Assembly: GCA_035560795.1 (NCBI GenBank)
Contig: DATMYV010000024.1
Location: 5,913 to 69,912, forward strand
Direction: 5' to 3'
DNA length: 64,000 nucleotides
From: Longilinea sp035560795
Lineage (GTDB): Bacteria > Chloroflexota > Anaerolineae > Anaerolineales > Anaerolineaceae
The notes below the pieces were generated by a model, which was not told the origin of the DNA, did no database searches, and saw only the letters and a program-made list of their open reading frames with translations. Positions 1 through 7,503 of the stretch are shown piece after piece. Made by a program: the position numbers and the translations under genes. Within the stretch, counting starts at the first letter, position 1. The number at the start of each line of letters is the position of its first letter.

Positions 1-2
1 CG

Positions 3-617
3 GTGCCTATGCTATTTGTTCTCGGCGGTATCGTCGTCTTTCTGTTGGGAGGCCTGACAGGTCCCCCGAGCGGCACTGTTTCAACCGACCTGCATCTTCA
101 CGACACATACTTTATCGTTGGCCATTTCCATGACACGATGTTCGGCGGGTACATCTTCCCGCTGTTCGCCGCCATCTATTACTGGTATCCGAAAATTACC
201 GGGCGCAAGTTGAATGAAACGTTGGGTAAATTGCACTTCTATCTGATGACTCCTGCATTCCTGGTGATGACGTTGGGGCAAATGCGGGTCGGTATGCTGG
301 GCATGCGCCGCCGGATTGCCGATTATGATCCGGCGCAAGGGTTCGATACCACACAGTTGATCATTACCATTGCGGGTTTTCTAATTGCACTTTCTGTGTT
401 GTTTTTGTTCATCAATCTCATCCGCAGTGCAAAGCACGGGGAAGTGGCAGAAGGAAATATCTGGGAATCCCGTTCACCAGAATGGGCTATGCTGCCATCA
501 CCAGCACCCATGCATAATTACGATCAGGATTTTCAGGTGGTTGGCGACCCGTATGATTACGGTCTGGCAGGTTCTCGATACACCGAGTTGGTGACCCAAC
601 CGGTGGGCGATGATTAA
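3..617 (+). CDS. coxA: Cytochrome c oxidase subunit I, 3' part (5' end outside window)
   Basis: This is the C-terminal part of the haem-copper oxidase catalytic subunit, the integral membrane protein that reduces O2 and pumps protons. The reading frame is open to the left edge, so the gene starts outside the window; the GTG at 3 is not a real start. The run TDLHLHDTYFIVGHFH near the beginning is the subunit I signature carrying haem a3 and haem a ligand histidines. Three to four hydrophobic segments follow, then a polar tail. Small subunit IV and coxC follow 17 bp downstream. Family assignment is secure; only about 204 residues are visible. Confidence 0.95.
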   Translation: MPMLFVLGGIVVFLLGGLTGPPSGTVSTDLHLHDTYFIVGHFHDTMFGGYIFPLFAAIYYWYPKITGRKLNETLGKLHFYLMTPAFLVMTLGQMRVGMLGMRRRIADYDPAQGFDTTQLIITIAGFLIALSVLFLFINLIRSAKHGEVAEGNIWESRSPEWAMLPSPAPMHNYDQDFQVVGDPYDYGLAGSRYTELVTQPVGDD

Positions 618-634
618 GGGAGATGGGGTAAACC

Positions 635-853
635 ATGGATACAAGGAAAACGACCAGAAAAGGACTGGCTTTACGGCGCGGGGTCATCGTGTTCCTGGCT
701 TTGGCCGTGCTCACCGCAGTTGAATTTGTGGCGGCACGGAGCGGGGTTCCATCAGCGATCCTGTGGATCATCGCAATTCTAAAGGCGGCTTTGGTGATCA
801 ATTTCTTTATGCATCTTTCCAGGCTTTTTCAGCCGGATGAAGGAGGACACTGA
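635..853 (+). CDS. Cytochrome c oxidase subunit IV-like small membrane protein
   Basis: This 72-residue protein has a basic N-terminus and two hydrophobic segments (about residues 14-33 and 40-60), followed by HLSRLFQPDE. The pattern resembles prokaryotic cytochrome c oxidase subunit IV (CoxD/CtaF type), an accessory subunit that stabilises the oxidase. It lies between coxA and coxC, and its TGA overlaps the ATG of coxC (TGATG), suggesting translational coupling. An AGATGGGG stretch sits just upstream of the start. Function is inferred mainly from size, topology and position, because this family is poorly conserved in sequence. Confidence 0.8.
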   Translation: MDTRKTTRKGLALRRGVIVFLALAVLTAVEFVAARSGVPSAILWIIAILKAALVINFFMHLSRLFQPDEGGH

Positions 854-1422
854 TGTCAACTGCGGCCCATTCTTTGGCTGAATATCAACGCAAGGTCGCA
901 ACCAGCCGGTTGGGTTTATGGCTGTTCCTACTTTCGGACACCTTCGTGTTTGGCGGCCTGATGGTATCGCGCTTTTACCTGTTAGGCGGGCGGCGGCCTG
1001 ATTTGAATACCACGCTTGGCCTCATTGTGACTTCGGTATTGCTGATCAGCAGTTTCTTCATGAATCGAGCCGAGGTTTCAATTTCTCATGGCGACCGAAA
1101 AGGGTTCATTATCAGTACGGCCATCACTTTGTTTTTGGGAATCGCCTTCCTGGTTGGCGTGGTGGGGGTGGAGTGGCAGTTGGCTCCATTCGGCCCGGCA
1201 GATGGTCCGGAAGGGGCCGTGTTCTATATGATGACGGGCATGCATGCTTTCCATGTGTTAACTGGCGTGTTGTTTTTGATCATTATCCTGCGTAATGGTT
1301 TGAAGAACCGCTATTCAGCTGAGCGCCACTGGGCTGTTGAAGCAGCAGCCAATTACTGGCACTTTGTCGATCTGGTCTGGATCTTCTTCTACCCGGCACT
1401 GTACTTGATAGGAACCCTGTAA
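853..1422 (+). CDS. coxC: Cytochrome c oxidase subunit III
   Basis: This 189-residue membrane protein has five predicted hydrophobic segments. It carries subunit III hallmarks: GLWLFLLSDTFVFGGL near residue 24, a GMHAFHVLTG segment near residue 130 and NYWHFVDLVWIFFYP near the C-terminus. Subunit III surrounds subunit I in the haem-copper oxidase and supports sustained turnover and proton uptake. The length fits the five-helix bacterial form. The start overlaps the stop of the subunit IV gene, and the SCO gene begins 10 bp after the stop, so the oxidase and its assembly factors look like one operon. Confidence 0.95.
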   Translation: MSTAAHSLAEYQRKVATSRLGLWLFLLSDTFVFGGLMVSRFYLLGGRRPDLNTTLGLIVTSVLLISSFFMNRAEVSISHGDRKGFIISTAITLFLGIAFLVGVVGVEWQLAPFGPADGPEGAVFYMMTGMHAFHVLTGVLFLIIILRNGLKNRYSAERHWAVEAAANYWHFVDLVWIFFYPALYLIGTL

Positions 1423-1432
1423 AGGATCTGGC

Positions 1433-2032
1433 ATGAAACGGAATTTGGTGTGGATTGTGGTGGCTGTTCTGGTAGGTCTCATTGCACTTTGGAGTGTAGT
1501 TTTTGCCCGGCCGTATTCACTGCGCGGGTCGGAACTTACTCCAGCCGGAATTGCGCCAGAAATCAACCTTGATCGAGCTGGCGGTGGACGTTACCAGTTA
1601 AGCGCTCGTACAGGCCGCCCGGTCGTGATTTTTTTCGGCTACACCAATTGCCCGGATGTTTGCCCGGCAACCATGGCTCAGTTTAAACAGGTGCGGACAT
1701 CCCTGAAAGACCAGGCAAATGAGGTTGATTTCCTGCTGATTACCGTCGATCCTGCGCGCGATACATCCGATAAAATGGCAACCTACCTGAAGGGTTTTGA
1801 TGCCGGGGTAATCGGTCTGACTGGCAATGAAGCGGATATGGCATCGGTATGGCAATCCTACGGCGTGTTTCGCCAGATTTCGCCTGGAACGAACGCAGAC
1901 AACTATTCGGTCGATCATACCAGCCGGCTATACGTGGTGGATAAAAAGGGGAATTTGCGCATGACTTACCCCTTTGGTACAACCGTGGCAGACATTGTTT
2001 CCGATTTGCGCTTCCTTATCCGGGAGAAATGA
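1433..2032 (+). CDS. SCO1/SenC family copper chaperone for the CuA site
   Basis: This 199-residue protein has an N-terminal membrane anchor (about residues 4-24) and an extracytoplasmic thioredoxin-like domain. The CxxxC copper motif is visible in YTNCPDVCP (Cys73 and Cys77), and the third ligand is His162 in SVDHTSRLY. SCO proteins deliver copper to, or reduce the thiols of, the CuA centre of oxidase subunit II. Its place directly after coxC fits that role. The next gene starts 1 bp after the stop. A PCu(A)C copper chaperone, the usual partner of SCO, is also in the window (6342-6785, minus strand). Confidence 0.93.
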   Translation: MKRNLVWIVVAVLVGLIALWSVVFARPYSLRGSELTPAGIAPEINLDRAGGGRYQLSARTGRPVVIFFGYTNCPDVCPATMAQFKQVRTSLKDQANEVDFLLITVDPARDTSDKMATYLKGFDAGVIGLTGNEADMASVWQSYGVFRQISPGTNADNYSVDHTSRLYVVDKKGNLRMTYPFGTTVADIVSDLRFLIREK

Positions 2033-2033
2033 T

Positions 2034-2552
2034 GTGAATCCCGTGCAAAAGGCGATCCTCAAGCGGTTCCTGATCTCGATCGGCATTGGCCTGTTGCTTG
2101 GCCTGATCGTGTCGGAGGGCTCGTTTTTTTTACAACGCACCCAATTGGACCGTAAACCGGATCAATTCGAATTGGTGGTACCGCCAGGGACATCCGACCG
2201 CATCAAGGCCGGATTGCCAGTGCCGTCCTTGCCGGATGATATGACCTTTGTGGAAGGCGATGTCATCCTGGTGAAGAATGAAGATTCCGTCGATCACCAG
2301 TTAGGACCGATCTGGGTTCCTGCAGGTGCAACCGGCCGGCTGACGTTGGAAAAGCCGAATACCTACACATTGGCCTGCTCCTTCCAGCCCAGCCAGCGAT
2401 TGGGGCTTGAGGTACGCCCACGGGTGACCGCTGAAATTCGAATTCAGGGACTGCTCGCGGTTGCTGCGCCGACCAGCGTATTGGTCTGGTTATATATGAT
2501 TGTGATCGCTCCGCTGCCAAAACCGAACCCGGCAGAAGGAAAGGCGCAATGA
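2034..2552 (+). CDS. Membrane-anchored cupredoxin-like protein in the oxidase assembly operon
   Basis: I place the start at GTG 2034, preceded by GGGAGAAAT at 2022-2030; the open frame extends further upstream only inside the SCO gene. The product has 172 residues with hydrophobic segments near residues 11-31 and 136-160. The domain between them has a plastocyanin-like pattern: VILVKNEDSVDHQLGP, then WVPAGATGRL, then YTLACSFQPSQRLGL. The His and Cys sit where copper ligands occur, but the second His of a classical site appears to be Gln, so metal binding is uncertain. The end overlaps SURF1 by ATGA. Both flanking genes are oxidase assembly factors, so I infer a copper or oxidase maturation role. 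Confidence 0.6.
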   Translation: MNPVQKAILKRFLISIGIGLLLGLIVSEGSFFLQRTQLDRKPDQFELVVPPGTSDRIKAGLPVPSLPDDMTFVEGDVILVKNEDSVDHQLGPIWVPAGATGRLTLEKPNTYTLACSFQPSQRLGLEVRPRVTAEIRIQGLLAVAAPTSVLVWLYMIVIAPLPKPNPAEGKAQ

Positions 2553-3343
2553 AACCGGCTCGATTTTGGTCGTTACGCTGGATATTGACCACCCTGCTGG
2601 TAATTGCTGGCGTAGGTGTCCTAATTCGTCTGGGCATCTGGCAACTCGACCGGCTGGCACAGCGGCGTGCATTTAATGAACGCGTGTCCGCACAAATAAC
2701 GGCCAGCGAGCTCGACCTGAACCATTATACTGACCTGAATGCGAAATTATTCGACATGGAATACCGCAATGCGGTCGTCCACGGCCAATATGACTTTACC
2801 CAGGAAGTGCTGCTGCGTAATCAGGCACTGGATGGTAAACTCGGTTTTCATGTATTGACTCCTTTGCGTATAGCCAATTCAGATCAAACCGTGCTGGTTG
2901 ATCGCGGTTGGATTCCTTTTGATCAGGCATCACCAGAAAAACGCCAGCAATATCAAGAACCGGGAGAGGTGACAGTCCAGGGTGCGATTCGACGGCCGCA
3001 AACAAAACCAGATTTTGGCGGCGTAGCTGATCCGACCCTGGCGCCTGGAGAAACGCGCGTGGACGCCTGGAATATTGTCAATCTTGAGCGCATCCAACAA
3101 CAAATTGATTTGTCGCTTTTACCGGTTTACATCGTACAAGCACCTGATACGGCATGGACAGGTCTACCGGTCCGCCAACTTGTCATGCCTGAGATCACTG
3201 AAGGACCCCATCTGGGTTATGCGATGCAATGGTTTACTTTTGCAGCCATATTAGGGTTGGGTTATCCTTTTTTCGTCTGCAAACAATTGCGGCTGGCGGG
3301 TAAAACGGTAAAAAACCTGGAGATTGAACGAGAGTCAGCATAA
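2549..3343 (+). CDS. SURF1 family cytochrome oxidase biogenesis protein
   Basis: This 264-residue protein has the SURF1 topology: a transmembrane helix at each end and a large extracytoplasmic domain. Diagnostic segments are LGIWQLDRLAQRRAFNERV near the N-terminus, GKLGFHVLTPL, VDRGWIPFD in the middle and GYAMQWFTFA at the start of the C-terminal helix. SURF1 proteins take part in haem a insertion into subunit I, which fits the CtaAB fusion encoded 21 bp downstream. The ATG overlaps the previous stop (ATGA). A complete, ordinary-length family member. Confidence 0.93.
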   Translation: MKPARFWSLRWILTTLLVIAGVGVLIRLGIWQLDRLAQRRAFNERVSAQITASELDLNHYTDLNAKLFDMEYRNAVVHGQYDFTQEVLLRNQALDGKLGFHVLTPLRIANSDQTVLVDRGWIPFDQASPEKRQQYQEPGEVTVQGAIRRPQTKPDFGGVADPTLAPGETRVDAWNIVNLERIQQQIDLSLLPVYIVQAPDTAWTGLPVRQLVMPEITEGPHLGYAMQWFTFAAILGLGYPFFVCKQLRLAGKTVKNLEIERESA

Positions 3344-3364
3344 TGGGCGGGGAAGGAATCACCA

Positions 3365-5191
3365 ATGGATTTGGAAATTATGAAAACAAGAATAAAACAC
3401 TTTAGAGAAACGGGCCGCTATTGGATTTTGGCTGCTGCAATCCTTATGTTCTTAGTCATCGTAGTTGGCAATGTCACCCGCGTCAGTAATGCAGCTGCTG
3501 CATGTCCTGATTGGCCAACCTGCTTTGGCCAGCTGAGCTTTCCCGCTGAACGGATGGCGCAAATCGCGTTACTGCATCGTTTGCTCTCAGCGGCGGCACT
3601 GATCACAACAGCGGTTGCCTTGGGGGGGAGCTTTGCGCACAACAAGGCCAATTATTGGGTGACGCGCCCATTGGCTGCGGGTTTGGTGGTATTGATTCTC
3701 CAAATCGCACTCGGAGCTGGTGTGGTGCTGTTCACTGCGCCATCAGTCCTGGCAGCGATACATCTTGGGCTGGCTTTATTGACCTTTGCATTAACCTTGA
3801 TTGCATTAATCGCCGCATTCATACTCAAACCCGGCAAAGTAGTTTCGCGAATAGAAAGCCTGCGTGTGCCATTCAACCGCCTGACCCTGGCGACTACGTT
3901 GGCGGTTTTTCTATTATTATTAAGCGGAGCCATCGTTTCGTTTAGCAATACGGGTTCTGCCTGTAGCGGTTGGCCGTTGTGTGGGGGTGGTTTTCCGGCG
4001 ACTGGCGCTGGCTGGCTGGCTTTCATTCACCGCATTATTACACTGGCAGCTGCATTTCTAATCAGTGTTCAATTCTTCTATGCCTGGCGGGGTCAACGCA
4101 GTCAACCGGTTCAACTCAGCACTGCGACCGGCGTCATGGTTTTGATGTTTGGAGAGGTTTTGGTAGGGGCGGTAAAGGTTCAGCGCGGATTTCCCGCAGA
4201 TTTGGTGGGATTGCACGCAGCCAGTTCGGCAGCCTTGTGGGGAGTGCAGATCATTTTAACGGCTGCGGCATTTTTTTCCGGACGCTCCACCGAGCAGGAA
4301 CGGGAGGAAAGCCAGCAATCCCTGCCCGGCTTCAAGTTGCGCGCGCGTGATTTCCTGATGTTGAATAAACCCATCATCGTATTGCTGCTGTTGGTTACGA
4401 CCTATGCGGGCATGGTGGTCGGCGGAAAAACCCTGCCAGGCATCGGATTAACAGTTTGGACGATGATTGGTGGTGCTTTGGCAGCGGGTGGTGCCAGTGC
4501 CTTGAACCAGTATATCGACCGCGAACTTGATAAGCGCATGCAGCGAACCGCGAAGCGGCCGCTCCCATCCGGACGATTGACCCCGGCCGAGGGACTGGCC
4601 TATGGTTTGGCCGCCTGCCTGTTGGCTTTTTTCTTGATGGCTAGCTTTGTGAATTTACTCGCTGCAATTCTTTCCCTGGCCGGCATGATCTATTACGTGT
4701 TGTTATATAGTATCTGGTTGAAACATGCCACTGTCCAGAACATCGTCATCGGCGGAGGTGCTGGGGCTATACCACCACTGGTAGGTTGGGCGGCGGCAAC
4801 CGGCAGTTTAAATGTGCCATCCTTATTCCTGTTTGCTCTGGTCTTTCTCTGGACACCGGCGCATTTTTGGGCATTGGCGCTTGTACGGCAAAATGATTAC
4901 GCCCGCGGCGGGGTTCCAATGTTGCCGGTGGTCAAAGGCGAACATGAAACACGAAAGCAAATCTTCATCTATACCCTTGAATTGGTAGCCTTGACGCTGC
5001 TCATGCCGCTTGTTAAGATTTCCGGTAGCGTCTTTCTGGTATCAGCGGTTCTCCTGGGCTTATGGCTGCTACGCACAGCTTACCGGGTACTTCGCCAGGG
5101 TGGCAATAAAAACGCTCATTTGATGTACCGGTATTCCAGCATGTATCTCGCCTTCATCTTTTTGGCAATGGTGATCGACGCGTTGGTGTGA
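3365..5191 (+). CDS. ctaAB: Fused haem A synthase / haem O synthase (CtaA-CtaB)
   Basis: This single 608-residue frame carries two enzymes. Residues 1-305 are CtaA/COX15, which oxidises haem O to haem A: four haem-ligand histidines are visible at about 71, 133, 222 and 284, with two cysteine pairs (47/53 and 200/206). Residues 322-608 are CtaB/COX10, the UbiA-type farnesyltransferase that makes haem O from protohaem; the prenyl-diphosphate motif is NQYIDRELDKRMQRT with Asp385 and Asp389. The order is the reverse of the reaction order. There is no internal stop, and a charged linker (306-321) joins the halves. It closes the oxidase operon before a strong terminator. ATG 3380 is an alternative start. 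Confidence 0.95.
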   Translation: MDLEIMKTRIKHFRETGRYWILAAAILMFLVIVVGNVTRVSNAAAACPDWPTCFGQLSFPAERMAQIALLHRLLSAAALITTAVALGGSFAHNKANYWVTRPLAAGLVVLILQIALGAGVVLFTAPSVLAAIHLGLALLTFALTLIALIAAFILKPGKVVSRIESLRVPFNRLTLATTLAVFLLLLSGAIVSFSNTGSACSGWPLCGGGFPATGAGWLAFIHRIITLAAAFLISVQFFYAWRGQRSQPVQLSTATGVMVLMFGEVLVGAVKVQRGFPADLVGLHAASSAALWGVQIILTAAAFFSGRSTEQEREESQQSLPGFKLRARDFLMLNKPIIVLLLLVTTYAGMVVGGKTLPGIGLTVWTMIGGALAAGGASALNQYIDRELDKRMQRTAKRPLPSGRLTPAEGLAYGLAACLLAFFLMASFVNLLAAILSLAGMIYYVLLYSIWLKHATVQNIVIGGGAGAIPPLVGWAAATGSLNVPSLFLFALVFLWTPAHFWALALVRQNDYARGGVPMLPVVKGEHETRKQIFIYTLELVALTLLMPLVKISGSVFLVSAVLLGLWLLRTAYRVLRQGGNKNAHLMYRYSSMYLAFIFLAMVIDALV

Positions 5192-5202
5192 ATTTGATTT
5201 TC

Positions 5203-5245
5203 AAACAAAAAATAACCGTTGATATTCAACGGTTATTTTTTGTTT
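5203..5245. terminator. Bidirectional terminator between ctaAB and rsfS
   Basis: A perfect 19-bp inverted repeat (5203-5221 and 5227-5245) with a 5-nt loop. The outer part is A-rich on the left and T-rich on the right, so a U-tract follows the GC core on either strand. It lies between two convergent genes and can serve both. Confidence 0.9.
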
Positions 5246-5264
5246 CTCCTGGTAAAACCAAAAA

Positions 5265-5609
5265 TTATTGCAAGCGCAGCAGGGTTTTGCCTTTGCTCCA
5301 CAGATCTTCGAGCCTGTAATAATCGCGTTGTTGCGGCGTGAAGATGTGGACGACGGTGTCGCCCAGGTCAACAACAACCCAACCAGCTTGTGAAGAACCT
5401 TCCTGTTTGCTGTTTATATCGAACTGTTCATCAATGCCTTCGGAAACAGCCTTTGCCAGTGCATCCAACATGCGGTCGCTGGTGGCAGTGACGAAGACGA
5501 AATAATCGGTAAACCCGGAAAACTCGTGAACATCAAGTAAAACGATATTTTCGCCTTTCTTATCCTCTAAAATGTTCACGACAGAACGAGCAATTTCGAT
5601 TGTGTTCAG
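5265..5609 (-). CDS. rsfS: Ribosomal silencing factor RsfS (Iojap family), probable CTG start
   Basis: RsfS binds ribosomal protein uL14 and blocks subunit joining during starvation. The domain is clear: LLDVHEFSGFTDYFVFVTA, QAGWVVVDLGDTVVHIF and YYRLEDLW. A GTG at 5579 would remove the conserved first helix. Reading upstream in frame gives LNTIEIARSVVNILED from CTG 5607-5609, which aligns with the usual METLELAKLIVEALDD start of the family. GAGGTGAGG lies just upstream of that CTG, and a stop follows at 5613-5615 with no ATG, GTG or TTG between. The CTG start gives 114 residues, normal for the family. It is probably transcribed together with thpR and the copper chaperone. Confidence 0.9.
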   Translation of the reverse strand: MNTIEIARSVVNILEDKKGENIVLLDVHEFSGFTDYFVFVTATSDRMLDALAKAVSEGIDEQFDINSKQEGSSQAGWVVVDLGDTVVHIFTPQQRDYYRLEDLWSKGKTLLRLQ

Positions 5610-5743
5610 ACCTCACCTCAAATTATTGGATTGGGGCAATTCTAGCATAAATATTAGCCACTTTGCAAACCTGGCCCAAAAAATGATGCCTGCCACCGAT
5701 GAAACACGCAATCTATATGCAGAGTTTTTTACCTGGCAGACTT

Positions 5744-6319
5744 CTACTTCAAGTTTGCGATGTAAAGCGGCGTGTATACAGGACCGCCAGGCAATAAATT
5801 ACTGCGGAAGAGTACAACCGTCCGAATAGAGGCAACAGCGTCAACCTTGATTTGACTTGTCGCCAGGAAATCTCCGATCCGCCGGATTTCTTCGGGCAGG
5901 GCATGCTGGGATATCCGGCCCAGTGTGAGGTGCGGAGAAAATGGACGGTCTTCAGACGGGTAACCCAGCCTGTTTGTTTCAATGTCGATGGCGTGTTGCA
6001 GCGTGTGCAACTCAGGAGGTGCGTCAAGTCCAATCCACACTACCCGTGTTTTTCGTATGGATGGAAATGCGCCCAGGTTGCCAATTTTTACAACGAAAGG
6101 ATGAACGTGGCTTGCTTCGGCTGTAACGATATTCTTGAGGATTTCAAGGTTTTCTGGAGAAGTGTCGCCAAGGAATTTTAGCGTGATATGGATGTTATTT
6201 TCGGGCACCCAACGGATATTTTTTCCAGCGGCTGGACTAAGCATGCGGATAGCATTTCCCAGTTTGGATTGAACACTGGCATCCAAATCGAGGGCGATGA
6301 ACGAACGAATGGCAGTCAT
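5744..6319 (-). CDS. thpR: RNA 2',3'-cyclic phosphodiesterase / 2'-5' RNA ligase family
   Basis: This 191-residue member of the 2H phosphoesterase superfamily has the two HxTx catalytic motifs: HITL in the first half (NNIHITLKFLGD) and HLTL in the second (FSPHLTLGRI). The N-terminal RSFIALDLD is typical of ThpR. Enzymes of this family open 2',3'-cyclic phosphates on RNA ends, with weak reverse ligase activity. A possible functional link is the RtcB RNA ligase and archease elsewhere in the window, which also act on 2',3'-cyclic phosphate ends, but the loci are far apart. The start is ATG 6319, 22 bp after the copper chaperone gene. Confidence 0.93.
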   Translation of the reverse strand: MTAIRSFIALDLDASVQSKLGNAIRMLSPAAGKNIRWVPENNIHITLKFLGDTSPENLEILKNIVTAEASHVHPFVVKIGNLGAFPSIRKTRVVWIGLDAPPELHTLQHAIDIETNRLGYPSEDRPFSPHLTLGRISQHALPEEIRRIGDFLATSQIKVDAVASIRTVVLFRSNLLPGGPVYTPLYIANLK

Positions 6320-6341
6320 TCTTTTCCCCCTGGCGAATTTC

Positions 6342-6785
6342 TCATTCTGGAGATTCTTTTACCTGGACTTGAAGCGTTAAGTCCGGATTGGATTGGAAAT
6401 CAAGAGTCAAGGTAAATTGATCGCCGACGTTTAAATCATGCTCAAGGCTGAAAAGCATTACGTGCCGCCCGCCCGGTTTGAATTCGACTTTGGAATGTGA
6501 CTCCAAGGGAACTGATTCCAATGGCCGCATCATCATAGTGCCGTTTTCATCCACAATGCTTTCGTGAAGCTCAACAGACTCGGCAACATCGCCGTCCACT
6601 TTTAGCAGTACATCCGCTTCAGCTGTCGAATTCTTCAGGGTGAAGTAAACGGCTGAATTGCCGCCCGCCTTGCCGGGTCGTGCCCAGGCATCATTGATTG
6701 ATAGCCCGGCATTGCGAGGTGCACAACCAGAGAGAAGCGTTACTCCTATGAGCAGGAAAAAAGTCAATGCCGACCTTTTTATCAT
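6342..6785 (-). CDS. PCu(A)C copper chaperone lipoprotein
   Basis: I choose ATG 6785, with AGGAAGAG 6-8 nt upstream; two earlier in-frame ATGs (6791, 6821) have worse or no spacing. The 147-residue product has a lipoprotein signal ending in the lipobox LLSGC. The mature part carries the PCu(A)C copper site, a His in VELHES followed by methionines in GTMMMRP and then GGRHVML. Such proteins bind Cu(I) outside the membrane and pass it to the CuA site together with SCO. That matches the oxidase and SCO genes 5 kb away, although this gene is on the opposite strand. Confidence 0.92.
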   Translation of the reverse strand: MIKRSALTFFLLIGVTLLSGCAPRNAGLSINDAWARPGKAGGNSAVYFTLKNSTAEADVLLKVDGDVAESVELHESIVDENGTMMMRPLESVPLESHSKVEFKPGGRHVMLFSLEHDLNVGDQFTLTLDFQSNPDLTLQVQVKESPE

Positions 6786-6846
6786 TTGCATCTCTTCCTG
6801 GAAGAAAAATATATTTTTCATAGATCATTCCCTGGAACGAGAATCA

Positions 6847-6874
6847 GTATACAAGAACAAACAGATCTGTCAAG
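6847..6874 (-). promoter_or_regulatory. Sigma70-type promoter for the copper chaperone-thpR-rsfS group
   Basis: On the minus strand TTGACA (6874-6869) and TATACT (6852-6847) are separated by 16 bp. The predicted start near 6840 leaves a leader of about 55 nt before ATG 6785. It diverges from the promoter of the 6S RNA candidate. Confidence 0.8.
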
Positions 6875-6910
6875 TGAACCTGAGTGCGGCGCTTGCTTGA
6901 TATGGGTCAC

Positions 6911-6939
6911 TTTTCAATTGGTTTGAATTGTGGTATAAG
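6911..6939 (+). promoter_or_regulatory. Promoter of the 6S RNA candidate
   Basis: TTTTCA (6911-6916) and TATAAG (6934-6939) are spaced by 17 bp. The predicted start near 6946 falls at the beginning of the closing stem of the folded RNA described next. Confidence 0.55.
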
Positions 6940-6943
6940 GAAG

Positions 6944-7125
6944 TTGCCCTGCTGTGCACGTGATGCGGCAAGACCGGTTTTGAGCCAACACGTCTTTAAT
7001 GGGATCCATGATCACGGATGTGATGCGATAGGCTTCGGCCAAGGCAGAACCCCCGTGGAGGTTCCCAACCTGCGTTTGCAGGTTCAAAACTATGCAGCAC
7101 ACGACGCGGCGGGGTCTTTGTATTA
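6944..7125 (+). ncRNA. ssrS: 6S RNA candidate (RNA polymerase regulator)
   Basis: This non-coding stretch folds into one long rod of about 180 nt. The closing stem is CCCTGCTGTG (6947-6956) with CGCGGCGGGG (7105-7114), 10 pairs including G-U. The next stem is GGTTTTGAGCC (6976-6986) with GGTTCAAAACT (7081-7091), 11 pairs. An inner stem is TCCATG (7005-7010) with CGTGGA (7054-7059). Between the second and third stems is an unpaired bubble whose 3' side can alternatively form a hairpin (7067-7073 with 7078-7084), as in known 6S RNAs. Such RNAs mimic an open promoter and sequester the housekeeping RNA polymerase. A promoter lies just upstream. The identity is structural inference; covariance was not tested. 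Confidence 0.62.
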
Positions 7126-7241
7126 ATCTTCTCCCCAACAAATAACCTAAATATCTTTTTTTATGACTGAAATCCCATACCAATGTTTCAGGTTACAAAT
7201 ACTAGTATTAAGGTTTCACCGTCCCTTCAAAAGAGGATGCC

Positions 7242-7367
7242 ATGGAACTTTCTTTAATTGTTGGAATCCTGGCCTGGGCGGTGGCGCGACTGAGGCTGGC
7301 AAAAATAATCCATTTTTCATTCCGAATCGATATTGAAGTAACATCCGTTCCTTTTTTGATTATTTGA
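7242..7367 (+). CDS. Possible 41-residue hydrophobic peptide
   Basis: ATG 7242 has GAGG five nucleotides upstream and opens a 41-codon frame beginning MELSLIVGILAWAVARLRLA, a short hydrophobic helix with basic residues. It lies in the otherwise empty 320-bp stretch between the 6S candidate and the FHA gene. No family is recognised. A chance frame is quite possible; the Shine-Dalgarno match is the only positive evidence. Confidence 0.18.
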   Translation: MELSLIVGILAWAVARLRLAKIIHFSFRIDIEVTSVPFLII

Positions 7368-7443
7368 AATGGTATGGGATCTTGATTGCTGACTCTCCTT
7401 CCCTTTCATATGATTGCTCATTAAAGGTAAATCCATTTCTACA

Positions 7444-7472
7444 TTGACAGCCTTTATCAATATCAGTAAACT
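7444..7472 (+). promoter_or_regulatory. Promoter of the FHA membrane protein gene
   Basis: TTGACA (7444-7449) and TAAACT (7467-7472) are spaced by exactly 17 bp. The predicted transcript starts near 7479, 25 nt before ATG 7504. This excludes the longer frame beginning at 7414. Confidence 0.8.
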
Positions 7473-7503
7473 TTTTAAAGGATCACCTATAAGGAGGCAA
7501 TCA

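Noticed and set aside
6884..7183. Reading frames on both strands over the 6S candidate (80 and 89 residues).
   Set aside because: No family resemblance, no ribosome-binding site, and helix pairing explains the sequence better.
7414..7503. Longer FHA protein start at 7414.
   Set aside because: The promoter TTGACA-N17-TAAACT lies within this stretch, and AAGGAGG selects ATG 7504.
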